64,000 bases of DNA from CAYVUB01 sp964454675 (GCA_964454675.1 CAYVUB010000006.1:1-64000); one strand, 5' to 3'. Positions 17,737-27,110 are shown, counted from the first letter of the stretch. Numbers and translations: made by a program. The notes: generated by a model not told the origin, from the sequence alone.

Positions 17737-18504
17737 ATGAATAAAATCGTAAAAATCATATTACAGGATATTTTAAAGAACAAAATCGTTATTGCTTATA
17801 CGTTGATGTTAGCTGTACTTTCTTGGAGTTCGTTTGCTTTGGAAGACAATTCAGCCAAAGGATTACTTACGATTCTGAACGTAATTCTTTTTACGGTTCC
17901 GTTAGTTTCGATTTTGTTTACGACCATTTACATTTACAACAGCTCGGAATTTATCGAATTGCTTTTAAGTCAGCCCGTAAAACGGAAAAAAATATGGGTC
18001 GGACTTTTTACGGGATTATCCTTGAGTTTGGTTATTGCTTTTTTATTAGGTTCGGGAATTCCACTTCTGATTTATTCACCTGACAGTGTCGGATTTATGA
18101 TGATTATTGTCGGATGTCTGATAAGTCTAATTTTTGCTTCATTGGCTTTTTTGAGCTCGATTCTTACAAGGGACAAAGCCAAAGGAATCGGTATTTCGAT
18201 AATGTTATGGCTTTATTTTGCTTTGCTTTTTGACGGAATCGTGTTGTTTTTATTGTTCCAATTATCCGAATATCCGATTGAAAATGCAATGGTAGGAATT
18301 ACAGCTTTAAGCCCCATTGATTTGGCTCGGATTCAGATTCTCTTACATCTTGATGTTTCGGCTATGATGGGATATACGGGAGCTATTTTCAGAAATTCCT
18401 TCGGAACGACTTTAGGACTTGTGATTTCGTTTGTGCTGTTGTGTGTCTGGTTTATTGTTCCTTTTTGGATTTCCTTAAAGAAGTTCGCGAAAAAGGATTT
18501 GTAG
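17737..18504 (+). CDS. nosY: NosY, ABC-2 type permease
   Basis: The 255-residue integral membrane protein has about six hydrophobic helices. It begins MNKIVKIILQDILKNKIV, the usual short cytoplasmic lead of NosY, and holds the coupling region LLLSQPVKRKKIWVG. It partners NosF and ends the nos operon: the following genes have their own promoter. Confidence 0.9.
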   Translation: MNKIVKIILQDILKNKIVIAYTLMLAVLSWSSFALEDNSAKGLLTILNVILFTVPLVSILFTTIYIYNSSEFIELLLSQPVKRKKIWVGLFTGLSLSLVIAFLLGSGIPLLIYSPDSVGFMMIIVGCLISLIFASLAFLSSILTRDKAKGIGISIMLWLYFALLFDGIVLFLLFQLSEYPIENAMVGITALSPIDLARIQILLHLDVSAMMGYTGAIFRNSFGTTLGLVISFVLLCVWFIVPFWISLKKFAKKDL

Positions 18505-18551
18505 GCTTTTAGTATTGTACAACAATATTTTAGATATAAATCCGCTTACAT

Positions 18552-18582
18552 TTTGTAGTATTAGGGATTTGTAGTATTTTTG
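18552..18582 (+). promoter_or_regulatory. promoter with 11-bp direct repeat before the GNAT cassette
   Basis: A perfect -7 element TATTTTTG lies at 18575-18582. The 11-mer TTTGTAGTATT occurs at 18552-18562 and 18568-18578, 16 bp apart, the second copy overlapping the -7 element. This is where an autorepressing antitoxin would bind (inference). Confidence 0.5.
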
Positions 18583-18602
18583 TATAAATAAAAACCAAGA
18601 AA

Positions 18603-18761
18603 ATGGCAAAACCTATCAAAATAACACCTGTATTAAGAGGTAAAGATGCTGTCAATTTTCTATCTAAAGTGAGAATTAACAAGCGTTCAAGTTCTTCTTC
18701 AAAATTGATTGAAGTAAGGAGAGATTCCGCTTTGTTTAAATCATTACTGAAAAAAGCATAA
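18603..18761 (+). CDS. small basic protein, putative antitoxin of the GNAT pair
   Basis: A 52-residue protein runs from ATG 18603 (preceded by an A-rich leader after a good -7 element) to TAA 18761: MAKPIKITPVLRGKDAVNF... with a Lys/Arg/Ser-rich centre and the end FKSLLKKA. It ends 3 bp before the GNAT start, so the two are coupled. A short protein directly ahead of a GNAT enzyme of about 180 residues is the layout of tRNA-acetylating toxin-antitoxin pairs. The sequence is not an obvious DUF1778 RHH protein, so the antitoxin role rests on context only. Confidence 0.5.
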   Translation: MAKPIKITPVLRGKDAVNFLSKVRINKRSSSSSKLIEVRRDSALFKSLLKKA

Positions 18762-18764
18762 TTC

Positions 18765-19316
18765 GTGTCTGAAGAAGATTTATCGCAACTATCTTTACTA
18801 TTATTAGATGAAAATCATACAATTAAGCCTTTTGATTGTGGAGATTCTGATTTGAATGAATTTCTTTTTGAAAAAGCCAAATTATATAAATCTGAATTAT
18901 TAGCAACAACCTATATACTGGAAAACTCAACTCAAACAGTAGCTTATTACAGTATATTTAATGATAGTCTTAAAGTCGAAGAAGAGGGTTTTGCAAGTAA
19001 ATCAGCATTCAAAAGATTCTTAAAAGAATTAGTTTCTCATCCTAAAAGACATTTAAAATCTTTTCCCGCTTTAAAAATTGGAAGATTGGGAATTGACCAA
19101 AGCTTTAAAGGAAAAGGATTAGGTAAACTAATTGTCAATAACATTATAAACGAAACACTGGAATTAAACCAAAAACAAGGCTGTAAACTGATAACAGTTG
19201 ACGCTTATAGTGGGTCTTTGGTTTTTTATGAAAGATTAAATTTCGAATATCTTACAGAAAATGACAAGAACGACGAAACCCGACAAATGTATTTTGACAT
19301 AACTTCTCTATTATAA
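18765..19316 (+). CDS. GNAT family N-acetyltransferase, putative toxin
   Basis: The 183-residue protein begins at GTG 18765, 3 bp after the small upstream gene. The acetyl-CoA-binding motif A is LKIGRLGIDQSFKGKGLGKLIV, with the usual Q-x-x-G/K-x-G-x-G loop, and the C-terminal VDAYSGSLVFYERLNFEYL matches the end of the GNAT fold. The opening region (TIKPFDCGDSDLNEFL) is typical of the single-domain GNATs that act as toxins by acetylating charged tRNA. A metabolic acetyltransferase is the alternative. Confidence 0.75.
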   Translation: MSEEDLSQLSLLLLDENHTIKPFDCGDSDLNEFLFEKAKLYKSELLATTYILENSTQTVAYYSIFNDSLKVEEEGFASKSAFKRFLKELVSHPKRHLKSFPALKIGRLGIDQSFKGKGLGKLIVNNIINETLELNQKQGCKLITVDAYSGSLVFYERLNFEYLTENDKNDETRQMYFDITSLL

Positions 19317-19330
19317 AAATATTGAACAGA

Positions 19331-19369
19331 AAAAAACATCGGGAGTTTAATAAATTTCCGATGTTTTTT
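19331..19369 (+). terminator. rho-independent terminator after the GNAT gene
   Basis: Arms AAAAACATCGG (19332-19342) and CCGATGTTTTT (19358-19368) are perfectly complementary with a 15-base loop and a T-run. Confidence 0.8.
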
Positions 19370-19438
19370 ATTGGAAATTTTTTGCTTGGAGAAAACAATG
19401 TTTTAAAAAACTAATACACGACCGTAATTTATTTTACA

Positions 19439-19504
19439 TTCAATAAATATTTTTTGAATAAAAATACATTTTTATTGTTTTTCAATAAATATTTAGTATG
19501 TTTG
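19439..19504 (+). promoter_or_regulatory. promoter with 14-bp direct repeat before the DUF2975 gene
   Basis: A perfect -7 element TATGTTTG lies at 19497-19504 and a -33-like TTG at 19475-19477. The 14-mer TTCAATAAATATTT occurs at 19439-19452 and 19481-19494, exactly 42 bp apart (about four helical turns), the second copy between the promoter elements. It is a likely site for the Cro-like regulator at 20071 (inference). Confidence 0.55.
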
Positions 19505-19530
19505 CAGTATTAATTTAAAATTCAGTAGTG

Positions 19531-20067
19531 ATGTCAAAAACAAACAACTTCGTCTTTTGGGGCTTATATTTTGGAGCCTGGATTATTTTTGTCGGCTTGT
19601 GCGTTGAAGCAGGAGGCTTATTAGTAAATTTCTTTTTCAGTCTGTATAAACCTGAATTTATCCCAAATCTTTATCAAAAGCTGGACTTAACTGAAATGTA
19701 TAACGACAGTAGATTAGCTTTTTTCGGTATCTATGGCTTTATTCTAACCATTTCAATTTTAAAAGCCTACCTATTTTACACAGTTCTTATGCTAATGCAC
19801 AAAATAGATTTAACAAAACCGTTCAACACTTGCGTTTCTAACCAAATTTTGAAAATTAGCTATTACACTATTTCAATTGGACTGTTAAGCTACATTGCCA
19901 GACAGATATCTAAAAGTTTAATGCATCACGGTTTTATTACCGACAACTTAAACCAATTTTGGGCAGACAGTCAGGCATTTATTTTAATGGGAGCTGTAAT
20001 CTATATTATTGCGACTATTTTCAAAAAAGGAGTAGATATTCAAAACGAAAACGACTTAACTGTTTAA
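19531..20067 (+). CDS. DUF2975 membrane protein
   Basis: The protein has about 178 residues; ATG 19531 is preferred over the GTG one codon earlier. Four hydrophobic helices are visible (FVFWGLYFGAWIIFVGL; FGIYGFILTISIL; SYYTISIGLLSYI; AFILMGAVIYIIATIF), the layout of DUF2975. Members are typically paired with a small YozG-like HTH protein, as here: the next gene starts 3 bp after the stop. Function is unknown. Confidence 0.8.
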   Translation: MSKTNNFVFWGLYFGAWIIFVGLCVEAGGLLVNFFFSLYKPEFIPNLYQKLDLTEMYNDSRLAFFGIYGFILTISILKAYLFYTVLMLMHKIDLTKPFNTCVSNQILKISYYTISIGLLSYIARQISKSLMHHGFITDNLNQFWADSQAFILMGAVIYIIATIFKKGVDIQNENDLTV

Positions 20068-20070
20068 GCT

Positions 20071-20286
20071 ATGGCAATTGTAGTAAATTTAGACGTTGTA
20101 ATGGCTAAACGAAAAATGTCACTTAATGAACTTTCTGATAAAGTTGGATTGACTTTATCGAACCTTTCCATATTAAAGACAGGAAAAGCAAAAGCAATCA
20201 GATTCAGCACACTAGAAATAATTTGCGATGTATTAGAGTGCCAACCTGGAGATATTTTAGAATACATTAAAAACGAAAAAAAGTAA
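20071..20286 (+). CDS. Cro/C1-type HTH regulator (YozG-like)
   Basis: A 71-residue protein consisting of one helix-turn-helix domain: LNELSDKVGLTLSNLSILKTGKAKAIRFSTL, then CDVLECQPGDILEY, the signature end of the YozG group. It starts 3 bp after the DUF2975 stop and is almost certainly co-translated. Probable target is the direct repeat in its own promoter. Confidence 0.85.
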   Translation: MAIVVNLDVVMAKRKMSLNELSDKVGLTLSNLSILKTGKAKAIRFSTLEIICDVLECQPGDILEYIKNEKK

Positions 20287-20411
20287 CGAACTACTAACAT
20301 CAGTTTGACAAATAAACTCAACAACAAAATTCTTTTATGATCATAATCAACCTGTTTCAAGAAACCTAACTTTGGAATCTGATAAGGTTTGATATGAAAG
20401 ATATAGAAAAA

Positions 20412-20464
20412 AGAAAAAGTTTTATGACACAGCGAAGCAAACGCATTTCATAAAACTTTTTTCT
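20412..20464. terminator. bidirectional hairpin terminator
   Basis: Arms AAAAAGTTTTATGA and TCATAAAACTTTTTT flank a 20-base loop between the rightward HTH gene and the leftward sucC gene. Confidence 0.75.
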
Positions 20465-20532
20465 ATTCTTTATTTAGTATGGTTTACAAATGTTTTTGCC
20501 AACCATTTTCAGTATTATACCAGATAAAAATC

Positions 20533-21723
20533 TTACGCTAATACTTCCTGAACTTTATCTGCAGCTTCCTGAAATTCGGTAGCACTCAATACAGCAAGTC
20601 CTGAATTGTCAATCAATTCTTTAGCAATATCGGCATTGGTTCCCTGAAGACGCACAATAATCGGCACATTGATGTTGCCCATATTTTTGTAAGCATCAAT
20701 CACACCTTGTGCCACACGGTCGCAACGTACAATTCCGCCAAAAATATTAATCAAAATAGCTTTTACATTTGGGTCTTTCAAGATGATTTTAAATGCTGCT
20801 TCCACTCGGGCTGCATCGGCTGTACCTCCAACATCAAGGAAGTTTGCCGGCTCGCCGCCTGCTTGTTTAATTAAATCCATAGTTGCCATTGCAAGTCCTG
20901 CGCCGTTTACCATACAACCTACGTTTCCGTCAAGGTCAACATAATTCAAACCAACGGCTTTTGCTTCTACTTCGATAGCGTTTTCTTCACGTATGTCACG
21001 TAAATCCAAATAATCTTTATGGCGGTATAAAGCATTGTCATCAATAGTTACTTTAGCATCAACCGCTAAAATTTTATCGTCACTGGTTTTTAATACCGGA
21101 TTGATTTCAAATAACGATGCATCGGATTTTACATAAGCTGTATATAATGCCTCCACAAATTTTGTCATTTCTTTGAATGCATTGCCCGACAATCCTAAAT
21201 TGAATGCTATACGACGTGCCTGAAACGGCATTAAACCAACACTTGGGTCAACCTCTTCGGTAAAAATCAAATGCGGTGTATGTTCAGCAACTTCTTCAAT
21301 ATCCATACCGCCTTCGGTAGAATACATAATCATATTACGTCCTGTACCACGATTTAAAAGTACAGACATATAAAACTCATTCGTTTCACTTTCACCCGGA
21401 TAATATACATCTTCGGCAATCAATACCTGATGTACTTTTTTACCTTCTTTTGACGTTTGCGGTGTAATCAAATTCATCCCGATGATTTGACCCGCAATAG
21501 TTTCAACATCCTGTAAGTTCTTTGCCAACTTAACACCACCACCTTTTCCACGGCCACCTGCGTGAATTTGTGCTTTAACAACATACCAGCTTGTACCTGT
21601 TTCGGCAGTTAATTGTTTTGCGGCAGTTACAGCATCCTGAGCTGATTGCGCCACGATTCCGCGTTGAACACGCACACCATACTGGCTAAGTATGTCTTTT
21701 CCTTGATACTCGTGTAAATTCAT
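20533..21723 (-). CDS. sucC: succinyl-CoA synthetase (ADP-forming) beta subunit
   Basis: The 396-residue protein has the family's usual length. An N-terminal ATP-grasp domain (MNLHEYQGKDILSQYGV; HAGGRGKGGGVKLAKN) is followed by the CoA-ligase domain with DLDGNVGCMVNGAGLAMAT and NIFGGIVRCDRVAQG. It makes succinate and ATP from succinyl-CoA in the TCA cycle with SucD, which is not in this window. A -7 element lies at 21781-21788. Confidence 0.96.
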   Translation of the reverse strand: MNLHEYQGKDILSQYGVRVQRGIVAQSAQDAVTAAKQLTAETGTSWYVVKAQIHAGGRGKGGGVKLAKNLQDVETIAGQIIGMNLITPQTSKEGKKVHQVLIAEDVYYPGESETNEFYMSVLLNRGTGRNMIMYSTEGGMDIEEVAEHTPHLIFTEEVDPSVGLMPFQARRIAFNLGLSGNAFKEMTKFVEALYTAYVKSDASLFEINPVLKTSDDKILAVDAKVTIDDNALYRHKDYLDLRDIREENAIEVEAKAVGLNYVDLDGNVGCMVNGAGLAMATMDLIKQAGGEPANFLDVGGTADAARVEAAFKIILKDPNVKAILINIFGGIVRCDRVAQGVIDAYKNMGNINVPIIVRLQGTNADIAKELIDNSGLAVLSATEFQEAADKVQEVLA

Positions 21724-21780
21724 CTGTATTTGATTGTTTCGTTAGTTTTTCAATTGAAAAAACCTATATTTTTTGTTGCA

Positions 21781-21788
21781 CAAAGGTA
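21781..21788 (-). promoter_or_regulatory. sucC -7 element
   Basis: Minus-strand TACCTTTG matches TAnnTTTG exactly; a TTG lies about 20 bp upstream (21809-21811). Confidence 0.6.
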
Positions 21789-21881
21789 CATAACCTAATG
21801 CTTTTAACCAATATTTTTATGTGAAGTATTTCGATTTAGTTTTTAGGCATAAAAAACAGGATTTTTATTAAAAATACTTAG

Positions 21882-21889
21882 TAGCTTTG
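21882..21889 (+). promoter_or_regulatory. lysA -7 element
   Basis: TAGCTTTG matches TAnnTTTG, 26 bp before the lysA start. Confidence 0.6.
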
Positions 21890-21914
21890 CGCTTATTAAT
21901 CTTAAAAAAACACA

Positions 21915-23120
21915 ATGAATACAAACACCTTATTACAAATTGCTAAGGACTTTGGAAGTCCTGTTTATGTTTATGACTCCGAAAAAATAGTGAGCCAGTA
22001 TAAACGTTTAACATCGGCATTTAGTAAGGTGAAGCACGTGAGGATTAATTATGCCGTCAAGGCGCTTTCAAATATTTCGGTATTAAAATTACTGAATACT
22101 TTAGGTTCGGGGTTGGATACGGTTTCTATACAAGAAGTCAAATTAGGATTGGCCGCCGGTTTTGCTCCGGAACAAATTATTTACACGCCCAACGGTGTAT
22201 CGCTCGAAGAAATAGAAATGGCAGCCGAGCTTGGTGTACAAATCAATATTGACAATTTGTCTATCCTGGAGCAATTTGGAACGTTGTATCCTAAAACTCC
22301 TGTATGCATCCGTATCAATCCGCACGTTATGGCAGGCGGAAACACCAATATTTCGGTTGGTCATATTGATAGTAAATTTGGTATTTCCATCCATCAAATG
22401 CCACATTTGCTGCGTATTGTTGAAAATACCAAAATGACTGTTAACGGTATCCATATACATACCGGAAGCGACATTTTGGATATTGATGTATTTTTATATG
22501 CCAGCGAGATTTTATTTAATGCCGCTTTAAACTTTAAAAACCTGGATTTTATAGATTTTGGATCGGGGTTTAAAGTACCTTACAAACCGGGTGATATTGA
22601 AACCAATGTGGAAGAGTTTGGTAAAAAATTATCAAAACGTTTTAATACCTTTTGTAAAGATTACGGTAAAGAGTTGACTTTGGCTTTTGAACCGGGTAAA
22701 TTTCTGGTAAGTGAAGCCGGTTATTTTTTAACCAAAGTGAATGTGATAAAGCAAACGACCTCAACGGTTTTTGCACAGATAGATTCGGGGTTTAATCATT
22801 TAATCCGTCCAATGCTTTACGGTTCGCAGCACGACATTATTAATATTTCCAATGTTAAAGGAAAAGAGCGTTTTTACTCGGTAGTTGGATACATTTGTGA
22901 AACTGATACTTTTGCCAATAACCGCAGAATTAACGAAATAAGCGAAGGTGATATTCTAGCATTTAAAAATGCGGGTGCTTATTGTTTTACAATGTCAAGC
23001 AACTACAATTCACGCTACAGACCTGCCGAAGTGTTATGGCATAACAATGAAGCACACTTAATCAGAAAGCGTGAAACTTTTGATGATATTCTGAAAAATC
23101 AGATTGAGATTGAATTTTAG
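21915..23120 (+). CDS. lysA: diaminopimelate decarboxylase
   Basis: The 401-residue PLP enzyme converts meso-diaminopimelate to lysine. The PLP lysine is in NYAVKALSN (about residue 48). Other alanine-racemase-fold motifs are VHTGSD-like HIHTGSD, DFGSGFKVPY, EPGKFLVSEAG (usually EPGR) and CETDTFANNR with its cysteine contributing to the active site of the partner subunit. It is transcribed alone, divergent from sucC. Length matches family. Confidence 0.93.
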   Translation: MNTNTLLQIAKDFGSPVYVYDSEKIVSQYKRLTSAFSKVKHVRINYAVKALSNISVLKLLNTLGSGLDTVSIQEVKLGLAAGFAPEQIIYTPNGVSLEEIEMAAELGVQINIDNLSILEQFGTLYPKTPVCIRINPHVMAGGNTNISVGHIDSKFGISIHQMPHLLRIVENTKMTVNGIHIHTGSDILDIDVFLYASEILFNAALNFKNLDFIDFGSGFKVPYKPGDIETNVEEFGKKLSKRFNTFCKDYGKELTLAFEPGKFLVSEAGYFLTKVNVIKQTTSTVFAQIDSGFNHLIRPMLYGSQHDIINISNVKGKERFYSVVGYICETDTFANNRRINEISEGDILAFKNAGAYCFTMSSNYNSRYRPAEVLWHNNEAHLIRKRETFDDILKNQIEIEF

Positions 23121-23211
23121 TTCATATCTATAGGCTTCTGTTTGAATGATGAGATATCAAAAATTTACTGTACTTTTAACTGTAAATTTTTGATAAAATC
23201 ATCATAACATT

Positions 23212-24228
23212 ATGAATCAAATAGCGCCACAACTCATCAGACAAGTATTTCTCATACTTCTTATCTTAGTGGTAGGAAGTATGATTTTTATAGAAATGGT
23301 TCCATACCTTATGGGTGTTTTGGGTGCTATTACTATTTATATTTTACTCAGAAAATGGATGATTTATCTGGAGCAAACTCGCAAATGGAAACCAGCATTT
23401 GCTGCAATCGCTTTAATGCTATTTTCATTTGTTGTGATATTACTTCCCGTTGCTGGCGTTGTGATGATGCTTGGCAACAAAATTGGCGATGCCGTAAGTA
23501 ATAGTGAACAAGTTATCAAAGCCTTTAAAGATCAAGTTGCAAAAGTTGAATATTATGTGGGATTTGATTTGAATTCAAAAATTGACACGCAAGCTATTAC
23601 TACTTGGTTGTCTGAAAATCTTCAAAACCTTGCTGGCGGAACGTTTAATGCCATCATCGCGATTGGTTTGATGTATTTTATGCTCTATTATATGTTTACA
23701 AATCGTAGAGCTTTGAAAAATTCATTAAAAGAATTCATCCCTTTAAGTCACGGTAATGTTACAGAACTTGGCAAGGAAGTTCAAAAAATGGTGCGTTCTA
23801 ATGCTATTGGTATTCCGCTTGTCGCCATTGCACAAGGACTTATCGCTTTGATTGGTTTTTGGATTTTTGGCATTGAAGACGCCTTTTTCTGGTTTGTCAT
23901 CGTTACAGTTGGTTCAATGATTCCATTTGTAGGAACTTTTGTTGGAATCATACCTGTATTTCTTATCACGTTATCATCAGGATCCAGTTTTCAAGCTTGG
24001 GGAATTTTACTTTATGGTATCATCGTTGTAGGTTCTACTGATAACATCATTCGCCTGTATGTCTTAAAACGATTGGATGATGTGCATCCACTAATTACGC
24101 TGGTTGGTGTTATTATTGGCGTTCCAATTTTCGGATTTCTTGGACTCATTTTTGGACCATTACTCATTAGTGTTTTTATGGCAATGGTTCGTATCTACCA
24201 AAAAGATTTCGGCGAAACTGACAAATAA
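23212..24228 (+). CDS. AI-2E family transporter (YdiK/TqsA-like)
   Basis: The 338-residue membrane protein has about eight helices in the AI-2E exporter pattern: two N-terminal helices, a soluble helical stretch (residues about 85-140), then helices including IPLVAIAQGLIALIGFWIFG and the conserved end VFGFLGLIFGPLLISVF-like (IFGFLGLIFGPLLISVFMA). The family includes exporters of autoinducer-2 and ion antiporters; the substrate here cannot be told. Confidence 0.85.
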   Translation: MNQIAPQLIRQVFLILLILVVGSMIFIEMVPYLMGVLGAITIYILLRKWMIYLEQTRKWKPAFAAIALMLFSFVVILLPVAGVVMMLGNKIGDAVSNSEQVIKAFKDQVAKVEYYVGFDLNSKIDTQAITTWLSENLQNLAGGTFNAIIAIGLMYFMLYYMFTNRRALKNSLKEFIPLSHGNVTELGKEVQKMVRSNAIGIPLVAIAQGLIALIGFWIFGIEDAFFWFVIVTVGSMIPFVGTFVGIIPVFLITLSSGSSFQAWGILLYGIIVVGSTDNIIRLYVLKRLDDVHPLITLVGVIIGVPIFGFLGLIFGPLLISVFMAMVRIYQKDFGETDK

Positions 24229-24297
24229 CTTATATTTTATTTTAACAACTTCCTCAGACTTCTTAAGGTTTTGTTAAAAAATGTAAGGGAATTTTAC

Positions 24298-24305
24298 TAC
24301 ATTTG
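24298..24305 (+). promoter_or_regulatory. -7 element of the kinase-regulator operon
   Basis: TACATTTG matches TAnnTTTG; a TTG lies at 24271-24273. The kinase starts 44 bp downstream. Confidence 0.5.
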
Positions 24306-24348
24306 AATTCCTCCTCAAGTCTTTTTTTAATAGCTATACTAAAAGACG

Positions 24349-26232
24349 ATGAAACACAAATTAACCCTCGTATTTGTACTATATTGTACATCACTTTGTT
24401 TTGCTCAAAAATCTGATTCTGATAAATTGGATTCACTGGTAAGTTGGCTTGATACGCATTACAAAATTCATAGTGATTCCACTCAAATTGGCAGTAATTC
24501 GCGAAAAGCCATTCAACTTTCAAAAGCGACCAACAATCAAAAAACCTTAGCAACTTCCTATCATTATTTAGCATTCTATCATCGGGAATATTCCAAATTA
24601 GATTCTGCCGTATTCTATTTCAATAAAGTCAAAGACATTTATATTAATTTAAAAAATGATAATGCGCTCGCTAATAATCACTTAAGACTTAAAGAAGTTT
24701 ATGCACTCAAAGCAGATTACGATATTGCTATGGAGCATACATACAAGGCACTTGAGCTATTTGAAAAAACTAAAAACCAAAAAGGCATTGCACAATGCTA
24801 CTCACATATCGGCCATTTATTGTTTTTTGAAAGTCGTTATAGCAATGGCGCCGAATATTGTGATAAAGCCATCGCCATTCAACAAAAGTTGAATGCTAAA
24901 GAAGATTTGGCACTATCCTACTATCACAAAGGCTTCAACCAATTATTCTCTGGTGTTGATTTAGAAGAAGCATTGGCTACAATTAACACGTCTATCAATT
25001 TATACAAAGAATTAGGCGAGTTTGGCACACCGATGATGGCAGCCGTTAATTGGCGAGGCAATATTTATAAATATATGGATAAATATGACGAGGCCATTGC
25101 CGACTATCAAGCAAATTTTGATGCTTCCAAAAAAATGGGATTGCAAAGGTATTTGTATCCATCACTGGCAAATATTGGTCACGTCTATATTATGCAAGGC
25201 AAGTATAAAGAAGCCTTGCCATACAATCTGGAAGCCATTGACATTATGAAAAAAACGGGTCGCATCAGAAGTTTGTGGGAAAACTATATGCACGTATCGA
25301 CTATTTATGAAGCACTTGACGATTATAAATTGGCTTTGTATTACAGCCGACTTCACACAGAAGCTTATGTGGACTTTAAAGATAATGCCATAAGAGGTTT
25401 AGAATCTGAAGCGCAGGCCAAATATGAAACTGGTCAGAAAAATGCGACTATTTACTATCAAAATGAAAAAATAGCACAGCAAAAAAAGACCCAAATACTT
25501 TACATTGTTTTAGCTGGTTTGTTAGCATTTATCTTGTTTGGTTTACTGTATTATTATCAAAAACGTAAAAAGAGAAATCAAGAATTGCTTGCATTAAATG
25601 GACAATTGGACATCAAAAACAAGCAAAACGAACTATTACTTAAAGAAATTCATCACAGAGTAAAAAACAATTTAGAATTGGTAAAAAGTTTGCTCGCATT
25701 ACAATCGGCACAATTGGAAGAATCTGCCACAAAAGATGCGATGATTGCAAGTCAAAATCGGGTACAATCTATGGGTATTATTCATCAAAAATTGTATCAA
25801 GGTGAAAATTTAGGCAGTATTGATATGAAAGATTATTTTGTGAATTTAAGCGAAGGTATTTTAGATACGTTCAATGCCGAAGACAAAGTGACGATTGAAT
25901 GTGCAATGGATGCTTTAGAATTAGATGTTGATACCGCAGTTCCTATTGGATTAATAGTTAATGAACTTTTGACCAATGCTTTAAAATATGCTTTTCCAGA
26001 AGATTTAAAAGGAAAAATTCAAATCAGTTTATCACAATCATCGCCTGACGTATTAACTTTGAAAGTAGCCGATAATGGCGTTGGAAAAATAAGCGGAACA
26101 TCTGCAAAAGGTACTGGATTTGGTTCGCAATTAATCCAACTGTTAACCCAACAACTCAATGGAAAAATGCTGGAAACCAATGACAGTGGCACATCGGTAG
26201 AGTTTCAATTTAAAACAAAAATAGCTGCATAA
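24349..26232 (+). CDS. TPR-containing sensor histidine kinase (HisKA_2 type)
   Basis: The 627-residue protein has a signal peptide ending CFAQ, about six TPR units in a periplasmic region (residues 40-370), one membrane helix near 383-403 followed by basic YYYQKRKKR, a short coiled coil, then a HisKA_2 box EIHHRVKNNLELVKSL (phospho-His near residue 434) and an HATPase domain (NELLTNALKYAFPE; DNGVG; GTGFGSQLI). This is a membrane sensor of the LytS/HWE-like type common in Bacteroidetes. Its stop directly abuts the start of the LytTR regulator, its evident partner. Confidence 0.9.
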   Translation: MKHKLTLVFVLYCTSLCFAQKSDSDKLDSLVSWLDTHYKIHSDSTQIGSNSRKAIQLSKATNNQKTLATSYHYLAFYHREYSKLDSAVFYFNKVKDIYINLKNDNALANNHLRLKEVYALKADYDIAMEHTYKALELFEKTKNQKGIAQCYSHIGHLLFFESRYSNGAEYCDKAIAIQQKLNAKEDLALSYYHKGFNQLFSGVDLEEALATINTSINLYKELGEFGTPMMAAVNWRGNIYKYMDKYDEAIADYQANFDASKKMGLQRYLYPSLANIGHVYIMQGKYKEALPYNLEAIDIMKKTGRIRSLWENYMHVSTIYEALDDYKLALYYSRLHTEAYVDFKDNAIRGLESEAQAKYETGQKNATIYYQNEKIAQQKKTQILYIVLAGLLAFILFGLLYYYQKRKKRNQELLALNGQLDIKNKQNELLLKEIHHRVKNNLELVKSLLALQSAQLEESATKDAMIASQNRVQSMGIIHQKLYQGENLGSIDMKDYFVNLSEGILDTFNAEDKVTIECAMDALELDVDTAVPIGLIVNELLTNALKYAFPEDLKGKIQISLSQSSPDVLTLKVADNGVGKISGTSAKGTGFGSQLIQLLTQQLNGKMLETNDSGTSVEFQFKTKIAA

Positions 26233-26964
26233 ATGGGACAAGCCGTCAAAATATTGATTGTAGAAGACGAAATGATTATTGCAGCTAATATTTCTTTGCA
26301 ACTGTCAACGCTTGGCTATGAAGTGTCAGGAATTATTCCTCGTGGTGAAGAAGCACTATTGCATATCAAACAAAATCCACCAGATATTGTGCTGATGGAT
26401 ATTCAATTAAAAGGCGAACTCAACGGCATTGAAACCGCACAATTGATGCAGCAAGACTATGACATTCCCGTTATTTATTTGACAGCAAATGCAGATGATG
26501 GCCATTTTGAAAAAGCTAAAGCAACGCATCCGTATGCGTTTATCTCAAAACCATTCAAAAAACTCGATTTACAGCGTGCCATTGAACTCACCATTAATCA
26601 CATTCAAACTAAAGAAATAACATCGGAACAATCCATTTCTCCATTTATATTAAGCGATTGTATTTTTGTTCGCAGCCACGAGAAAATGGTAAAAGTCCAT
26701 ATTAAAGACATTTTATACATTGAAGCTGAGCGCAATTATTGCCGCATCCATTCCAAAGACAAAGAATACTTATTAGTCATCACTCTAAAAGATTTGGATG
26801 AAAAACTTCCTCAAGAACATTTTTTAAGAATTCATCGCTCATTTATTGTCAATATCTCCCAAATTGATGAAATAGCCAACACACACGTAGTCATTTCAAA
26901 AAAAGCAATTCCTATCAGTAAACCCTTAAAAGATGAGTTGCTTAAACGCCTACAAACCATATAA
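26233..26964 (+). CDS. LytTR family response regulator
   Basis: The 243-residue protein has a receiver domain (EDEMIIAAN; phospho-acceptor Asp in VLMDIQLKG, about residue 54; Lys in FISKPFK) and a C-terminal LytTR DNA-binding domain (ILYIEAERNYCRIHS, LRIHRSFIVNI). The ATG follows the kinase stop without a gap, so they are co-translated. It may control the secreted NTF2-like genes downstream (inference from position). Confidence 0.93.
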   Translation: MGQAVKILIVEDEMIIAANISLQLSTLGYEVSGIIPRGEEALLHIKQNPPDIVLMDIQLKGELNGIETAQLMQQDYDIPVIYLTANADDGHFEKAKATHPYAFISKPFKKLDLQRAIELTINHIQTKEITSEQSISPFILSDCIFVRSHEKMVKVHIKDILYIEAERNYCRIHSKDKEYLLVITLKDLDEKLPQEHFLRIHRSFIVNISQIDEIANTHVVISKKAIPISKPLKDELLKRLQTI

Positions 26965-27110
26965 ATCTGTTTGATAAATAAATCGCCTCTTTCGGACATT
27001 TATAACAGCCGTTCGTCCAAAAGCACTTTCAATTTTTAAAGATTAGAAGTTATTTAGTTGCAGAATCATAGTGATTCTTAATTAATTAACCATTTAAACG
27101 CTATTTAATC

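Noticed and set aside
20335..20346. TTATGATCATAA as another Crp-type site
   Set aside because: The half-sites abut without the 6-bp spacer and it lies in a gap between convergent genes, away from any start.
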